From the NCBI GenBank assembly GCA_029260825.1, contig JAJDCM010000153.1, positions 1 to 57,299 of the forward strand: 57,299 nt of DNA. The letters run 5' to 3'. The DNA comes from Planctomycetota bacterium. Lineage in GTDB: Bacteria; Planctomycetota; JACOTG01; JAJDCM01. Below the pieces are notes generated by a model. That model was given only the letters and a program-made list of their open reading frames with translations, searched no databases and was not told where the DNA came from. Made by a program: the position numbers and the translations under genes. How positions within the stretch are numbered: position 1 is the stretch's first letter; every line of letters begins with the position of its first letter. This document shows positions 23,835 to 33,400 of this stretch, in pieces.

Positions 23835-25076
23835 ATGAACAAAACTCACCCTGATGTCGCTTACCTGTTTTCGCCTCTGGCGATTCGGGAGCGTTGCGGC
23901 AATATCTTTGCCCGAGGGGTCGAAGGCAGCCTTGCTCATTTCGAAGTCGACCTTTCGCGACTCCCCGTCGTTGCTTCGAGAGTCGCCAAGGTGACGAGGA
24001 AAGCCTACCCTTCCCTCGAGATTCCGGAGCACAGTCGGTGGAATCATTTTCAGGCGGGGGGACGTGATCGTCTGGGCGATCTGGCCGTAAGGATTTCTAC
24101 TCTGACTCCCGAGGAGCGAAGCCGATCTCTGGTGGATCTCGTTGTCGTGAGCGTTCTTCTGGATGCTGGGTCCGGGAGCGAATGGGTCTACCGGGAGAAG
24201 AAATCCGGGGCCGTTCTTGGGCGCTCGGAAGGCCTGGCGGTGGCAAGTCTCGATCTCTTTCTTTCCGGCGGATTCTCCAGCGATTCGAAAAGACCGTATC
24301 AGGTCGATGCCGACGGCCTTGAGAGGATGACTTCGGATAGGCTGGCGGAGGCTTTTCAGAGCACGCCCTCGAATCCACTTGTTGCCGTCGAAGGCCGCAC
24401 GGAACTGCTGACCAGCCTTGCCCGGGTTCTTCGGGAACGGGCGGAAGTTTTTGGCGTGGCTCAGCCTCGAATCGGTGGGATTCTCGAGACCATCGGATCC
24501 AGAGCTTCTTCCTCGGGGGAGATCGAAGCAACCGAGCTGTTTGGCATCGTGCTCGAGGGGTTTGGTGCGATCTGGCCGGGACGAACGACGCTTCACGGTG
24601 TGAACCTCGGGGATACCTGGTCTCACCCGGCGGCAGGGGGGGCTTCGCTCGGGGCGGGACTGGTTCCGTTTCATAAGCTCTCCCAGTGGCTAACTTATTC
24701 TCTTCTTCGTCCAGTAAGGGAGTCGGGACTTACTGTCAAGAACCTCGATGGACTGACCGGGCTTGCCGAGTATCGTAACGGAGGGCTTTTTGTCGACCTG
24801 GGGGTCTTGAAGCCGAGATCCGAGAGTGTGACACGAGAGAGCCATCTTCCCGGTTCTGAAGTCATCGTGGAGTGGCGCGCTTTGACGGTGATTCTCCTGG
24901 ACCGGGTGGCCGATCTTGTGAGGAAGGAACTGCTCGGGGCTTCGAGCCCAAGAACCTTGGCGCTTTGCGAGATTCTGGAGGGAGGAACCTGGGCGGCGGG
25001 TAGAGAGGTAGCGGCGGAGCAAAGGAGGGACGGAAAACCTCCCATCAGCCTGCTTAGCGATGGTACTGTGTTCTGA
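23835..25076 (+). CDS. URC4 (DUF1688) uracil catabolism protein
   Basis: 413 residues with DUF1688 features throughout: RWNHFQAGGRDRLGDL, VSVLLDAGSGSEWVYREK, RSEGLAVASLDLFLSGGFS, VPFHKLSQWLTYSLLRPV, LTGLAEYRNGGLFVDLGVL, VEWRALTVILLDR and the terminal LEGGTWAAGRE...SDGTVF. In the yeast Lachancea, URC4 is required with URC1 and a uracil phosphoribosyltransferase for the reductase-independent breakdown of uracil; its reaction is not firmly assigned. It starts 21 bases after URC1 with no visible Shine-Dalgarno, so translation may depend on coupling. No signal peptide or membrane segment, so cytoplasmic. Confidence 0.9.
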   Translation: MNKTHPDVAYLFSPLAIRERCGNIFARGVEGSLAHFEVDLSRLPVVASRVAKVTRKAYPSLEIPEHSRWNHFQAGGRDRLGDLAVRISTLTPEERSRSLVDLVVVSVLLDAGSGSEWVYREKKSGAVLGRSEGLAVASLDLFLSGGFSSDSKRPYQVDADGLERMTSDRLAEAFQSTPSNPLVAVEGRTELLTSLARVLRERAEVFGVAQPRIGGILETIGSRASSSGEIEATELFGIVLEGFGAIWPGRTTLHGVNLGDTWSHPAAGGASLGAGLVPFHKLSQWLTYSLLRPVRESGLTVKNLDGLTGLAEYRNGGLFVDLGVLKPRSESVTRESHLPGSEVIVEWRALTVILLDRVADLVRKELLGASSPRTLALCEILEGGTWAAGREVAAEQRRDGKPPISLLSDGTVF

Positions 25077-25100
25077 AATCCCTCGAAGAAAGAAGGACTC

Positions 25101-25751
25101 ATGACGACACAGACCCTGGCTAAACAAGTTCACGTCATCAAGCATCCCCTCGTTCAGCACAAGCTCACCTTCATGCGCAAGAAGGAAACGAGCACCAGCA
25201 TGTTTCGATCTCTCCTGGAGGAGACGAGTATGTTGCTTGCCTACGAAGTCACCCGGGACATGCCAGTAGAACTCGTGTCGATCGAAACCCCCATGGCTCC
25301 GATGAAGGCACCGATTCTTGCCGGGAAGAAGATCGTGATCGTATCGATCTTGCGGGCTGGCGATGGCATCAAGGAGGGCATGCTGAAGATCCTGCCGTCG
25401 GCGCGGGTGGGACACATCGGTCTCTACCGTGACCCCAAAACCCTCGTTCCGGTGGAGTACTACTTCAAGGTTCCAAGTGACATGGAAATTCGGGATACCA
25501 TCGTCGTCGACCCCATGCTGGCAACCGGAAATTCCGCGGTTGCGGCCATCGAGCGGGTCAAGTCCACGAACCCAAAGTCCCTGAAATTCGTCTGTCTTCT
25601 GGCATCTCCGGAGGGAATCCGAGGATTTCACGATCATCACCCCGATGTGCCCATCTACACCGCGTCGATCGATGAACGGCTCAATGAGAAGGGCTACATC
25701 CTTCCCGGTCTTGGGGATGCCGGAGACAGGGTCTTTGGCACGAAGACTTGA
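25101..25751 (+). CDS. upp: Uracil phosphoribosyltransferase
   Basis: 216 residues. The N-terminus [20 protein letters not shown], then [15 protein letters not shown]. The PRPP loop is [19 protein letters not shown] and the uracil-binding end is [25 protein letters not shown]. It makes UMP from uracil and PRPP. As the last gene of mmsA-URC1-URC4-upp it corresponds to the URC6/FUR1 step: uracil must be activated to UMP before URC1/URC4 act. AAGG lies about 5 bases before the ATG and the gap from URC4 is 24 bases. General pyrimidine salvage would be an extra role. Confidence 0.96.
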   Translation: MTTQTLAKQVHVIKHPLVQHKLTFMRKKETSTSMFRSLLEETSMLLAYEVTRDMPVELVSIETPMAPMKAPILAGKKIVIVSILRAGDGIKEGMLKILPSARVGHIGLYRDPKTLVPVEYYFKVPSDMEIRDTIVVDPMLATGNSAVAAIERVKSTNPKSLKFVCLLASPEGIRGFHDHHPDVPIYTASIDERLNEKGYILPGLGDAGDRVFGTKT

Positions 25752-25970
25752 GCCGTGTCCTGGACGTTGCCGCTGCGAAAAAGAAATCCCGAAACACGCC
25801 TAACCTACAGGCCCGTTTGAATCTTCTCTCCTGCCAACCTCTGGAATCTTCTTCACTTTTTGGCCGATTCTTACCGATTTGACCTAGTGGCCTCTGGGGA
25901 ATTTCCTAGGTATCTTCTCTTGTGACAGGCCCTTTCGTTTGTTTGATCGTGCTTTCCAGGGTAGGTAGAA

Positions 25971-27782
25971 GTGGCGATGACTGATCGATGGCTCTTTATT
26001 CCCCTTCTTGGGGTCTTGTTCCAGGCGATTCTGGCGGTTGCTCCTGTAGCTGCTCAATCTTCGGAACCTCACGAGAGGATCTTCGAGGAAGATCGTTTTC
26101 CGTCGGCGAGAGTCTGCGCCCAGTGTCATCCCAGGCATTTCAGCGAGTGGTCTCTCTCTCCCCACGCCTACGCTCAATTGAGCCCCGTCTTCAACGCCAT
26201 GCAGGGGCGGATTCTACAGCTCACGAATGGCACGAACGGAGATTTTTGCATTCGCTGCCACACTCCCGTTGGCATGACGATGGGAGAAGACGAGTTCATG
26301 CGGACATTGGAGCGGCATCCGACATCTCGGGAAGGCGTCACCTGTGTTGTGTGTCATCGGGTGAGTGAGGAGTATGGAAAAATCAGTGGTCGCCTGTCTC
26401 TTGAGGAGGGTGATATTACCCGCCCGATTCACGGGCCGCGGGGAGACGGAAGCGAGCTCGCCCGGGTGATGAGGGAAGGGGGAGTCAGTTCCGATCCCGA
26501 GACAGCGGGGCGCAAGGTGCATGGATCGATCCGTCCCTTCTTCAAGCTAACCGAGCCCGGATTCTGCGGCTCATGCCACGATGTGACCCTGCTCAACGGT
26601 TTTCGACTCGAGGAAGCCTTCAGCGAGTATCGAAATTCACCTGCGTCGAAGGCCGGAGTTACTTGCCAGGATTGTCATATGGGGAAGGAGCCGGGGAAGA
26701 TCCTTGCCGAAAAGAGCGATCCTGAATTCGAGAGTCATAATTATCACCATGGATCTGCGGCTGAAGTGAGCGGGATCAAGACCGCGCCGCGAAAGTTGAC
26801 CTTTCACGGATTTGTTGGGCCGGACTATTCGGTGCTTCCACCCTTTGTCTTTCCCTACGATCCAAAGATCGTTGGTCTTCAAGGGGAGAAAGATGGGTTT
26901 TCTCCTTTTGCCACCCTGAGAGAATGGCTTGATTTTGATGTTGAGGCCGGGTGGGGAACCGATGAATACGAAGACGAAGTTTCGGATGATCAGGGATTCC
27001 CCGAGAGATGGACGTCGGTCGATGATCGTTATGACGGTCGAGAGATCATTGAAGAGAACCAAAAGCGCCTGGATGAGGTTTCCGACCTACGCCTGACTCT
27101 GCTTCGTAACGGCTATCAGCTCGGAGATGTTACGGTCCTTGCGTCCGATGAGGATGGGGTTCGATTCCAGGTTGAGGTTCGAAACGGAACCGATGGACAT
27201 AACGTTCCCACCGGTTTTGATGCCGAGCGGCTGGTCTGGCTTGCCATTACCGTAAGAGATGGTACAGGGTCGGTTATCTTTCGTTCAGGAGACCTCGACC
27301 CGAACGGAGATCTGCGGGATGCTCATTCCGCCTATGTGCACCACGGGGAGCTTTCTCTTGATGATCAGCTCTTCAATCTTCAGTCCAAGTTTCTCACCCG
27401 CAACCTTCGCGGAGGGGAGCGGGAGCAGATCCTCAGTGTGAATACTTCGGCTTCCGTTCTTCCGTTTCTTCGGCCGGAGCGGAGCTCGAGCATTCTTCGG
27501 GGAAATCCTCGGAGTGTTCGAAAGCAGAAGAAGGCAATCGAACCCAACGGACGGAGGACGGCTACCTTCGAAGTGAAGAAGGAGCTTCTCACCGGGAGTT
27601 TGCCCTACACCGCTCATGTTCAGCTGAAGGCGGGAATGATCCCGGTTCATCTCGTGAACGAAATCAAGGACGTTGGTTTTGACTACGGCCTATCGGCGAG
27701 AGATGTTGCCGTCGCAGTTGTGGCGGGCCATCAGGTCATCTGGGAGCGCGAAGTCGAGCTCGTCAAGGATGGTGACTCGTGA
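25971..27782 (+). CDS. Secreted pentahaem c-type cytochrome
   Basis: 603 residues. A signal peptide (about 1-27, ending VAPVAAQSS) is followed by five CxxCH haem sites: CAQCH (49-53), CIRCH, CVVCH, CGSCH and CQDCH, all in the first 230 residues. The layout (HPRHFSEWSLSPHAYA after haem 1) resembles cytochrome c554-like multihaem proteins. The C-terminal 350 residues are haem-free and beta-rich (FQVEVRNGTDGHNVPTGFD), a domain seen behind multihaem modules. The product would be periplasmic or surface-bound and carry electrons. Start GTG 25971 has AGG 5 bases upstream; ATG 25977 is possible. Its stop overlaps the next start by 4 bases (GTGA), tying it to the outer-membrane barrel gene. Confidence 0.88.
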   Translation: MAMTDRWLFIPLLGVLFQAILAVAPVAAQSSEPHERIFEEDRFPSARVCAQCHPRHFSEWSLSPHAYAQLSPVFNAMQGRILQLTNGTNGDFCIRCHTPVGMTMGEDEFMRTLERHPTSREGVTCVVCHRVSEEYGKISGRLSLEEGDITRPIHGPRGDGSELARVMREGGVSSDPETAGRKVHGSIRPFFKLTEPGFCGSCHDVTLLNGFRLEEAFSEYRNSPASKAGVTCQDCHMGKEPGKILAEKSDPEFESHNYHHGSAAEVSGIKTAPRKLTFHGFVGPDYSVLPPFVFPYDPKIVGLQGEKDGFSPFATLREWLDFDVEAGWGTDEYEDEVSDDQGFPERWTSVDDRYDGREIIEENQKRLDEVSDLRLTLLRNGYQLGDVTVLASDEDGVRFQVEVRNGTDGHNVPTGFDAERLVWLAITVRDGTGSVIFRSGDLDPNGDLRDAHSAYVHHGELSLDDQLFNLQSKFLTRNLRGGEREQILSVNTSASVLPFLRPERSSSILRGNPRSVRKQKKAIEPNGRRTATFEVKKELLTGSLPYTAHVQLKAGMIPVHLVNEIKDVGFDYGLSARDVAVAVVAGHQVIWEREVELVKDGDS

Positions 27783-29188
27783 GCCGGATCCTGTTCTTGG
27801 CGTCGCTTGTCTTTCTTCTTGCGGTTCCAGGCTTCTCTTCGTCGCCAGAGAATCATGACTCTGGCAAGGAGGATCAGGAGAGCCCGAGCCGGATCTCCGA
27901 TGAGGTAATACCGGTTCTTCAATCGAATGTTCCCAGCCGTCCAAAGCCGATTCTTGAGCTTGGAAACGGCTTTCTTTCCACCGGCCCGATTCATCCCGGG
28001 TTCAAGGTTCCCGGAGGGGCGGTCTGGCAACCCTCTCTTCTGGTTTTTGGAACCTACCGTACCGCTCTCCAGGCATTCCACGATGGAGACAGGACTTCGA
28101 GCGAGTGGGCGAACCGTCTCGACCTCTTCCTGAACCTTCAGCTCACAGGAACGGAGCGACTGCTGTTTGGAGTCCGGCCTCTGGATGAAGATGGACGATT
28201 CACCGGATACCGATTTAACGGGCAAGGTGAAGGGCGAGAGGACGAACTCAACTTCAAATATACGACCTTGTTTTTTGAGGGTGAGCTGGGGGAGCTCGTC
28301 CCGGACCTTGATCCGGGGGATCGAGGTGCGCTGGATATCGGATTTTCGATCGGTCGTCAGGAGCTCTTCTACCAGGAAGGAATGCTGATCTTCGACGATA
28401 TGGATGCGATCGGGATCACGAAGGATGCCCTTCCGTTTCCCGGAGCATCGGACCTGCAAGCAACCCTTGTGTATGGTCATGATGAGTTGAACCGGGATGA
28501 CAACCAGGAAGATCATGACGCGCAGCTCCTCGGGCTTTTCTTCAGTAGTGACGTTCGAGCGAGCTCGGTCAATCTTGATCTTGCCTACGTTTTTGAGACG
28601 GATGATGGCACAGAAGGAGCTCATTGGGGTCTTAGCACCGTACAGAGGCTCGGTTTTTTCAACACTTCCTTCCGTTACCTCGGGTCTCAGTCTTTGGGCA
28701 AGAACACAAGCGGCGTGAGCAGCGGTCATCTTCTTTTTTCGGAAATTTCCCGTTCGATTGGCGACTCTCACGACCTCCTCTATTTCAATTCTTTCTGGGG
28801 AATTGATGAGTTTTCCTCTGCGGCTCGTGGCCCGGCGACAGGCGGTCCACTTGGTCGTGCCGGGATTCTTTTTGAAGCCGTTGGATTGGGAACCTACGGG
28901 GCGCCACTCGGAAATCGAGCGGATGACTCGGTCGGTGGAGGCATTGGTCTTCAGGCATTCTCTCAGGATACAAGAAGGCAGCTCGTCGTCGAACTGGGTG
29001 GAAGAAGGTCAACCAAAAGTGTGAAGGGACAGGCTCGAACAAGTGGTGGCGGTGCGCTGGCGCTGGCGACCCGTTTTCAACAGGCTTTCGGGAGCCACAC
29101 GGTTCTTCAGCTGGATTTGTTCGGGAGCTTGCAGGAATTGAAGGATGAAGGTTATGGGGCTCGCATGGAGGTGCGCTATGAGTTTTGA
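27779..29188 (+). CDS. Outer-membrane beta-barrel protein (porin-like) between two cytochrome genes
   Basis: 469 residues. A signal peptide (MSRILFLASLVFLLAVPGFS) is followed by alternating polar/hydrophobic strands such as WANRLDLFLNLQLTGTERLL, YTTLFFEGELGE, GALDIGFSIGRQELFY and LQLDLFGSLQELKDEGYGAR. It ends in EVRYEF, with the terminal Phe recognised by the BAM machinery. Length and pattern suggest a barrel of 16-18 strands, alginate-export or porin type; the exact family was not fixed. No CxxCH. The GTG start has AAGGA 9 bases upstream and overlaps the pentahaem gene; the tetrahaem gene follows 39 bases later. This is the gene order expected of porin-cytochrome complexes. Confidence 0.75.
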   Translation: MSRILFLASLVFLLAVPGFSSSPENHDSGKEDQESPSRISDEVIPVLQSNVPSRPKPILELGNGFLSTGPIHPGFKVPGGAVWQPSLLVFGTYRTALQAFHDGDRTSSEWANRLDLFLNLQLTGTERLLFGVRPLDEDGRFTGYRFNGQGEGREDELNFKYTTLFFEGELGELVPDLDPGDRGALDIGFSIGRQELFYQEGMLIFDDMDAIGITKDALPFPGASDLQATLVYGHDELNRDDNQEDHDAQLLGLFFSSDVRASSVNLDLAYVFETDDGTEGAHWGLSTVQRLGFFNTSFRYLGSQSLGKNTSGVSSGHLLFSEISRSIGDSHDLLYFNSFWGIDEFSSAARGPATGGPLGRAGILFEAVGLGTYGAPLGNRADDSVGGGIGLQAFSQDTRRQLVVELGGRRSTKSVKGQARTSGGGALALATRFQQAFGSHTVLQLDLFGSLQELKDEGYGARMEVRYEF

Positions 29189-29227
29189 TTCCGCCCTCGA
29201 CTCCGGTATTCAGGGAGAGGAAAAGGC

Positions 29228-30367
29228 ATGAAGAGTGGGTCGACGAGGGAATGGATGATCGTCATCGCCGCTTTCTTGGGGGTGCCGATAGCTCTTGTAA
29301 CTGCAGGTTTCTTCGCTCCCGCGGAGGACAGTGCGGAATCCGGAGCGATGGATACGGAAACAACCATGATTGCGGTCGCGCCGTCGAAGACGAGGGGGCT
29401 TGATCTTGAATCTCTTGATCCCTCGCGTGTGGTGGGCCCGGATGAAGAATGTTCGACGTGTCATATCAAGGAGACCGAATCCTGGGAGAGCTCTTCCCAC
29501 TACTTGAAATTCAAGGACCGTCATCGATCCGCGGAAGCAAAGTCCATTCTCAAGGCCATGGGACTCCGGTCAATGAAGAGAAGCAGTGAGTGCTATCACT
29601 GCCATTCGACCCCGGTGGAGGATGAGGGGAAAGTGCGGGCCCAGTGGGGTGTCAGTTGCGAGTCGTGCCACGGCGCGGGAGACCAGTTCGTGCGAGTCCA
29701 CAATCGGGTCAAGGGGGATCCGGGCAACCGGTCTTTCCGTTGGGGGCAGGGAAAAAAGGAAGATCCTCAGGATCGCTTGATGCGGCTGGGGGCTGCGAGA
29801 GATCGAGGGATGATCAACGCGGGAATGCTGTATGAGCTCGGAGTGCGATGTTTTTCCTGTCACGTTCCTGGGGATGAGCAGCTGGTCAATCAGGGCGGGC
29901 ACGGTATCCGGAATGACTTTGAGCTTGTGAGCTGGTCTCAAGGGGAAGTCAGGCACAGTTTCGTCAGTTCCGAAGGTGCACCGTCGGGCGCAACGAATCG
30001 GCCTTCAACGAAAGAGCATCGAAGACGTCTCTACGTGGTCGGGGTGATGGTGGATCTGGAGATGAGCTTTCGGCGTCTTCTGGAGGTCAAGGAACTGAAC
30101 GGAAAGTACCACCGGTTGCTGGTCGAGAGAGTCAATTCGGCCCGGAAATCGGCGGAGGCAATCCTCAGGAGTGCTTCTCTTCCAGGGCTCTCCGATGTTC
30201 TTTCCTGCTTTCCTGAATCAGTGACGATGACGGGGCTTCCCTCGGCCGACGGACGGCTTTCAGGGCTTGCTGATTGGACCCGAAAGTTCTCCTCTTCTTC
30301 TCATTCTGATCTATCCTGTTTGGATCCTCTCATCCCGACAGAAGTGATGGGGTCAGCCGTTCAGTAA
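29228..30367 (+). CDS. Membrane-anchored tetrahaem cytochrome c (c554-like)
   Basis: 379 residues. An uncleaved N-terminal helix is likely (WMIVIAAFLGVPIALVTAGF, residues 9-28). Four CxxCH sites follow: CSTCH (75-79), CYHCH (122-126), CESCH (144-148) and CFSCH (208-212). DEECSTCHIKETESWESSSHY is the usual first haem segment of c554-type cytochromes, where later His residues serve as distal ligands. The last 130 residues are helical with no haem. It would sit on the periplasmic face of the inner membrane and pass electrons to or from the pentahaem protein. GAGG lies 7 bases before the ATG. A strong stem-loop follows about 46 bases after its stop. Confidence 0.87.
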   Translation: MKSGSTREWMIVIAAFLGVPIALVTAGFFAPAEDSAESGAMDTETTMIAVAPSKTRGLDLESLDPSRVVGPDEECSTCHIKETESWESSSHYLKFKDRHRSAEAKSILKAMGLRSMKRSSECYHCHSTPVEDEGKVRAQWGVSCESCHGAGDQFVRVHNRVKGDPGNRSFRWGQGKKEDPQDRLMRLGAARDRGMINAGMLYELGVRCFSCHVPGDEQLVNQGGHGIRNDFELVSWSQGEVRHSFVSSEGAPSGATNRPSTKEHRRRLYVVGVMVDLEMSFRRLLEVKELNGKYHRLLVERVNSARKSAEAILRSASLPGLSDVLSCFPESVTMTGLPSADGRLSGLADWTRKFSSSSHSDLSCLDPLIPTEVMGSAVQ

Positions 30368-30413
30368 GTCGTATCCTTGCCCCTGATCACGCAGCTGTGC
30401 CGCAATAAAAGAG

Positions 30414-30441
30414 CGCGCGATCGGCGAAGCGATCACGCGCC
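30414..30441 (-). terminator. Bidirectional terminator between convergent cytochrome genes
   Basis: GCGCGCGATCG (30414-30424) pairs with CGATCACGCGC (30431-30441) over a 6-base loop with one mismatch (C-A here, G-U in the leftward RNA). Leftward, the stem is followed by TCTTTTATT, a good U-tract, so it should terminate the large beta-propeller gene (stop at 30491). Rightward it is followed by CCTTTGG, a weaker tail for the tetrahaem operon. Confidence 0.75.
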
Positions 30442-30490
30442 CTTTGGTCATGCAGCCGGAAACGGCCGGGCCGATTTGAAGCTCTTTCGT

Positions 30491-33400
30491 CTACTGCACC
30501 ACGATTTGTGAGCAGTACGCAGTGCTCTCCGGGAAGCTGAAGAACGGCCCTTCAGGGGTACAGTCTTCGACCGTTGCTTCGAAAGTAACCGGCATTGTGT
30601 CTTGCCTCCGTGCCATCTGAAGGCTGAGCTCGATGATGTCACCTGCATTCAAGACAAAAGAGGCAGGTGGTGTCCAGGTGAAGTTCAGGATCCCGGAAGC
30701 GTTTGTCTTGAGAGCCGTGTCCACATCTGCTTGAGCAAGCGGAACCGGAGGGCCCGTGACCTGAGGCAACAACTGGGTGGCAACAAGTCGAACGGCAATG
30801 TTGGATAGCGGATTTTCTGAATTATCCACGACCTTCACCGTGACATCGACGGTTGTTCCTGCTCCGATCCCTTGACCGACCGCATCAAGCTGAGTCACTC
30901 GCATCATGGGGGTGAACAAGTCGCCGTCGGTGGTGAAGGTTTGCTGCCGGCTTCTGGAAATGACTCCGTGTTGATTGCGAGCGATGATGGAGAAGAAGTA
31001 CTTGGTGGAGTCGTCAGTGAGGCGCACGAAAACGGTATGCCTCTTTTTCCATTCATTGCTGCCAGCAGGAAGGTCGAGGGGATCTCCGTCCTGGCTTCCA
31101 AGGCTTGTGGTCTTGCCGTAGGCGATTCTCGTGGGGCTCAGTTTGGTCGTCGCATAAGTGATCTTGGCCGAGTTGCTGGTCACCCACTCAACGTTGATGG
31201 TGCGAATTCTCGCCGGATTGTCGTTCGTCGATCCACTGGCAGTCGGGTGCGAGTCTTCTCCGTCCCAGAAGCCATCGTTGTCAACGTCCGGGTCAAGGGG
31301 GTCCAGTCCGGCGGCAATTTCATCAGCGTCGAAGAGACCGTCTCGGTCAGTATCAACTCCGACTCTTCTTCCCGACGAAACAGGGACACCAAGAACGACT
31401 CCGTGGAATCGGTCCACGGATGCGATGTTGATCAATTGCTGGGGGAAGAGATTGGGGATGGCAGGTGTTGCTGTTTGATGATCCGAAACGAACCGAGAAG
31501 CTGCTACGTCATAGTAGAAGCCAACACTGACCCAGGGAGCGCCTACGGTTGGACGAATGCGGCCACGAATCGCAATGTCACAGTGTCCTGCTCGTGCCTG
31601 CGGAACCAGGAACGTTGCCAGAGTGCTTTGCAGAGCGGTCATGGAGTTCAGCATCTCGGAATAGTTGGCGGCAGGAGATGTTCCGTTGTCGTATTCGAAC
31701 AAGAACTGAGAAATGTTTTCTCGCACCAGTTCGGAAAGTCCGCCGAAGTTTGCAAACACGAAGTCCCTGTCATCGAAGTTGAAGTTTGCGTGTCCCGATC
31801 CTCCACCGTGATAGGGGGAGTGGAACTCGGCGCCTTCGATCTCTCCAACCTTTGTTCTTGCACCTCGCTTGAAAGTGAGCCCTCGGAGCTGGGTCGTCTT
31901 GACCGCCGCTACGTTGGGAAGAGCGGTGTTCAGGTGAAAGAACCCATCGGTGATGCTGCAATCGGTTCCGGTCGGGAACGTGTGACAGCTCACACAGGTG
32001 TTTTCTGCCGCGTTATATGGATCTTCGATGAAGGAGGTCACGCCAGCTCGAGCCGATGGAGTGAAATCTCGGTTGAGCATCTGATCCGGGTTGGTCGGGT
32101 ACACGCCACTGAAGACGTACTCCTTGACAAGAGCGAAGTTCATCTCGGTGATCTCGACACCGTGGAAAAGGTTGGGGAAGACGCCCTTGAAGTCTTCAAG
32201 ATCTTTCTGCTCACCTCTCCAGTGATAGGGGGGGACTCCCTTCAGATTTCGGAGGTCCTGGGTGGACATGAAGAGCTTGTCATCCTTCGGGAAAACCGGG
32301 TTCGAAGAGATCGGAGAAAACGTTCCGGTGTCGTAGAACTTGGCAAGGCCCCAGTTCTGGCTGTCGGTCTGTAGGTCCTGGTGGCAGGAGGCGCAGGAGA
32401 TGTTTCCCTTTTTTGCAAGTGATCCATCGTTGAATTCTTTTCGCCCGGCTTTGACGCGGTCGTAGGTCGGATCGAACGGGAAGGCTTGAAATGTGCCGGA
32501 CCCGGGGAGGGCACCCCCGGTGATGTCGAAATGTTCCACTCCGTTTTCACCCCGGCTGAGAACGAAGAGTCTCTCCTGGGGCCCTACGGTCGTGATGGCC
32601 AGGCCCCGGGGGTTCTTTTGAGTGGAGATCGATCCCTGGAAGATGCCGTCTGCGTTGAACACGGCAATCTTGTGAGTGATGTAGGTAGCCACATAAATCC
32701 AACCCTGTGAGCTGAAGGCAATCGCCGTCGGCGTTCCGAAAGCCTCGCTCAATGTGTTCATGTCCAGAGAGAGCTTGTAGGGAGGAGCGGTCTCCCCCTG
32801 GGCGATGATGGTGAGCTGATTGCGGACCACTTCTCCATCGGGAAAAGAGAGTTCTCCCACGAACTCATCGTTCTTGGAGTCGGTGCTCGTGACCACCATA
32901 TCTCCGTTTGTCGGATTCAGGGCGGCGTTGAAGATGGTTGTGCCAACAAAGGTCTTTGCGTTTGCGGTGTCGATGAGATCCGTCGTGCCGTCAATGCACT
33001 GGACATCAATCTCGGGCAGGCTGAGACCGAAGGCGGGTAGCCGAATCAGAGTGCCAATGAAGATGGCGCCGAGATCCGTCTGCTGAATTGCACTGGTGTT
33101 GTTGCTTGAGCGACGGATCGTCATGAAGAACTTATCGGTCATGGGATCATAGATCACATCCCGGGGCTCCTTCGCACGGGTCGGCATGCCAAGATAGTCG
33201 AAATCGCCATCATGAGCCGTTGCGGCATAGGTTGTCGCATCGATGACCCAGTATCCATCTGTACTGCTTGAGGAGACGACGGCTTTGCTGCCAGTCGTAT
33301 TGAACGCGATTGCGGCGGGGTTTGTGGAGTGACCCATTCCAAGAGCGGAAGACGAGATTGCGGGACGTATGAGGCGAGCGACCTCCCAGAATCCGAGCTC

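Noticed and set aside
30872..32374. 500-codon rightward open frame opposite the large dihaem protein gene
   Set aside because: The opposite strand encodes recognisable haem, Ca-binding and FnIII sections; the mirror translation shows no domain or signal peptide.
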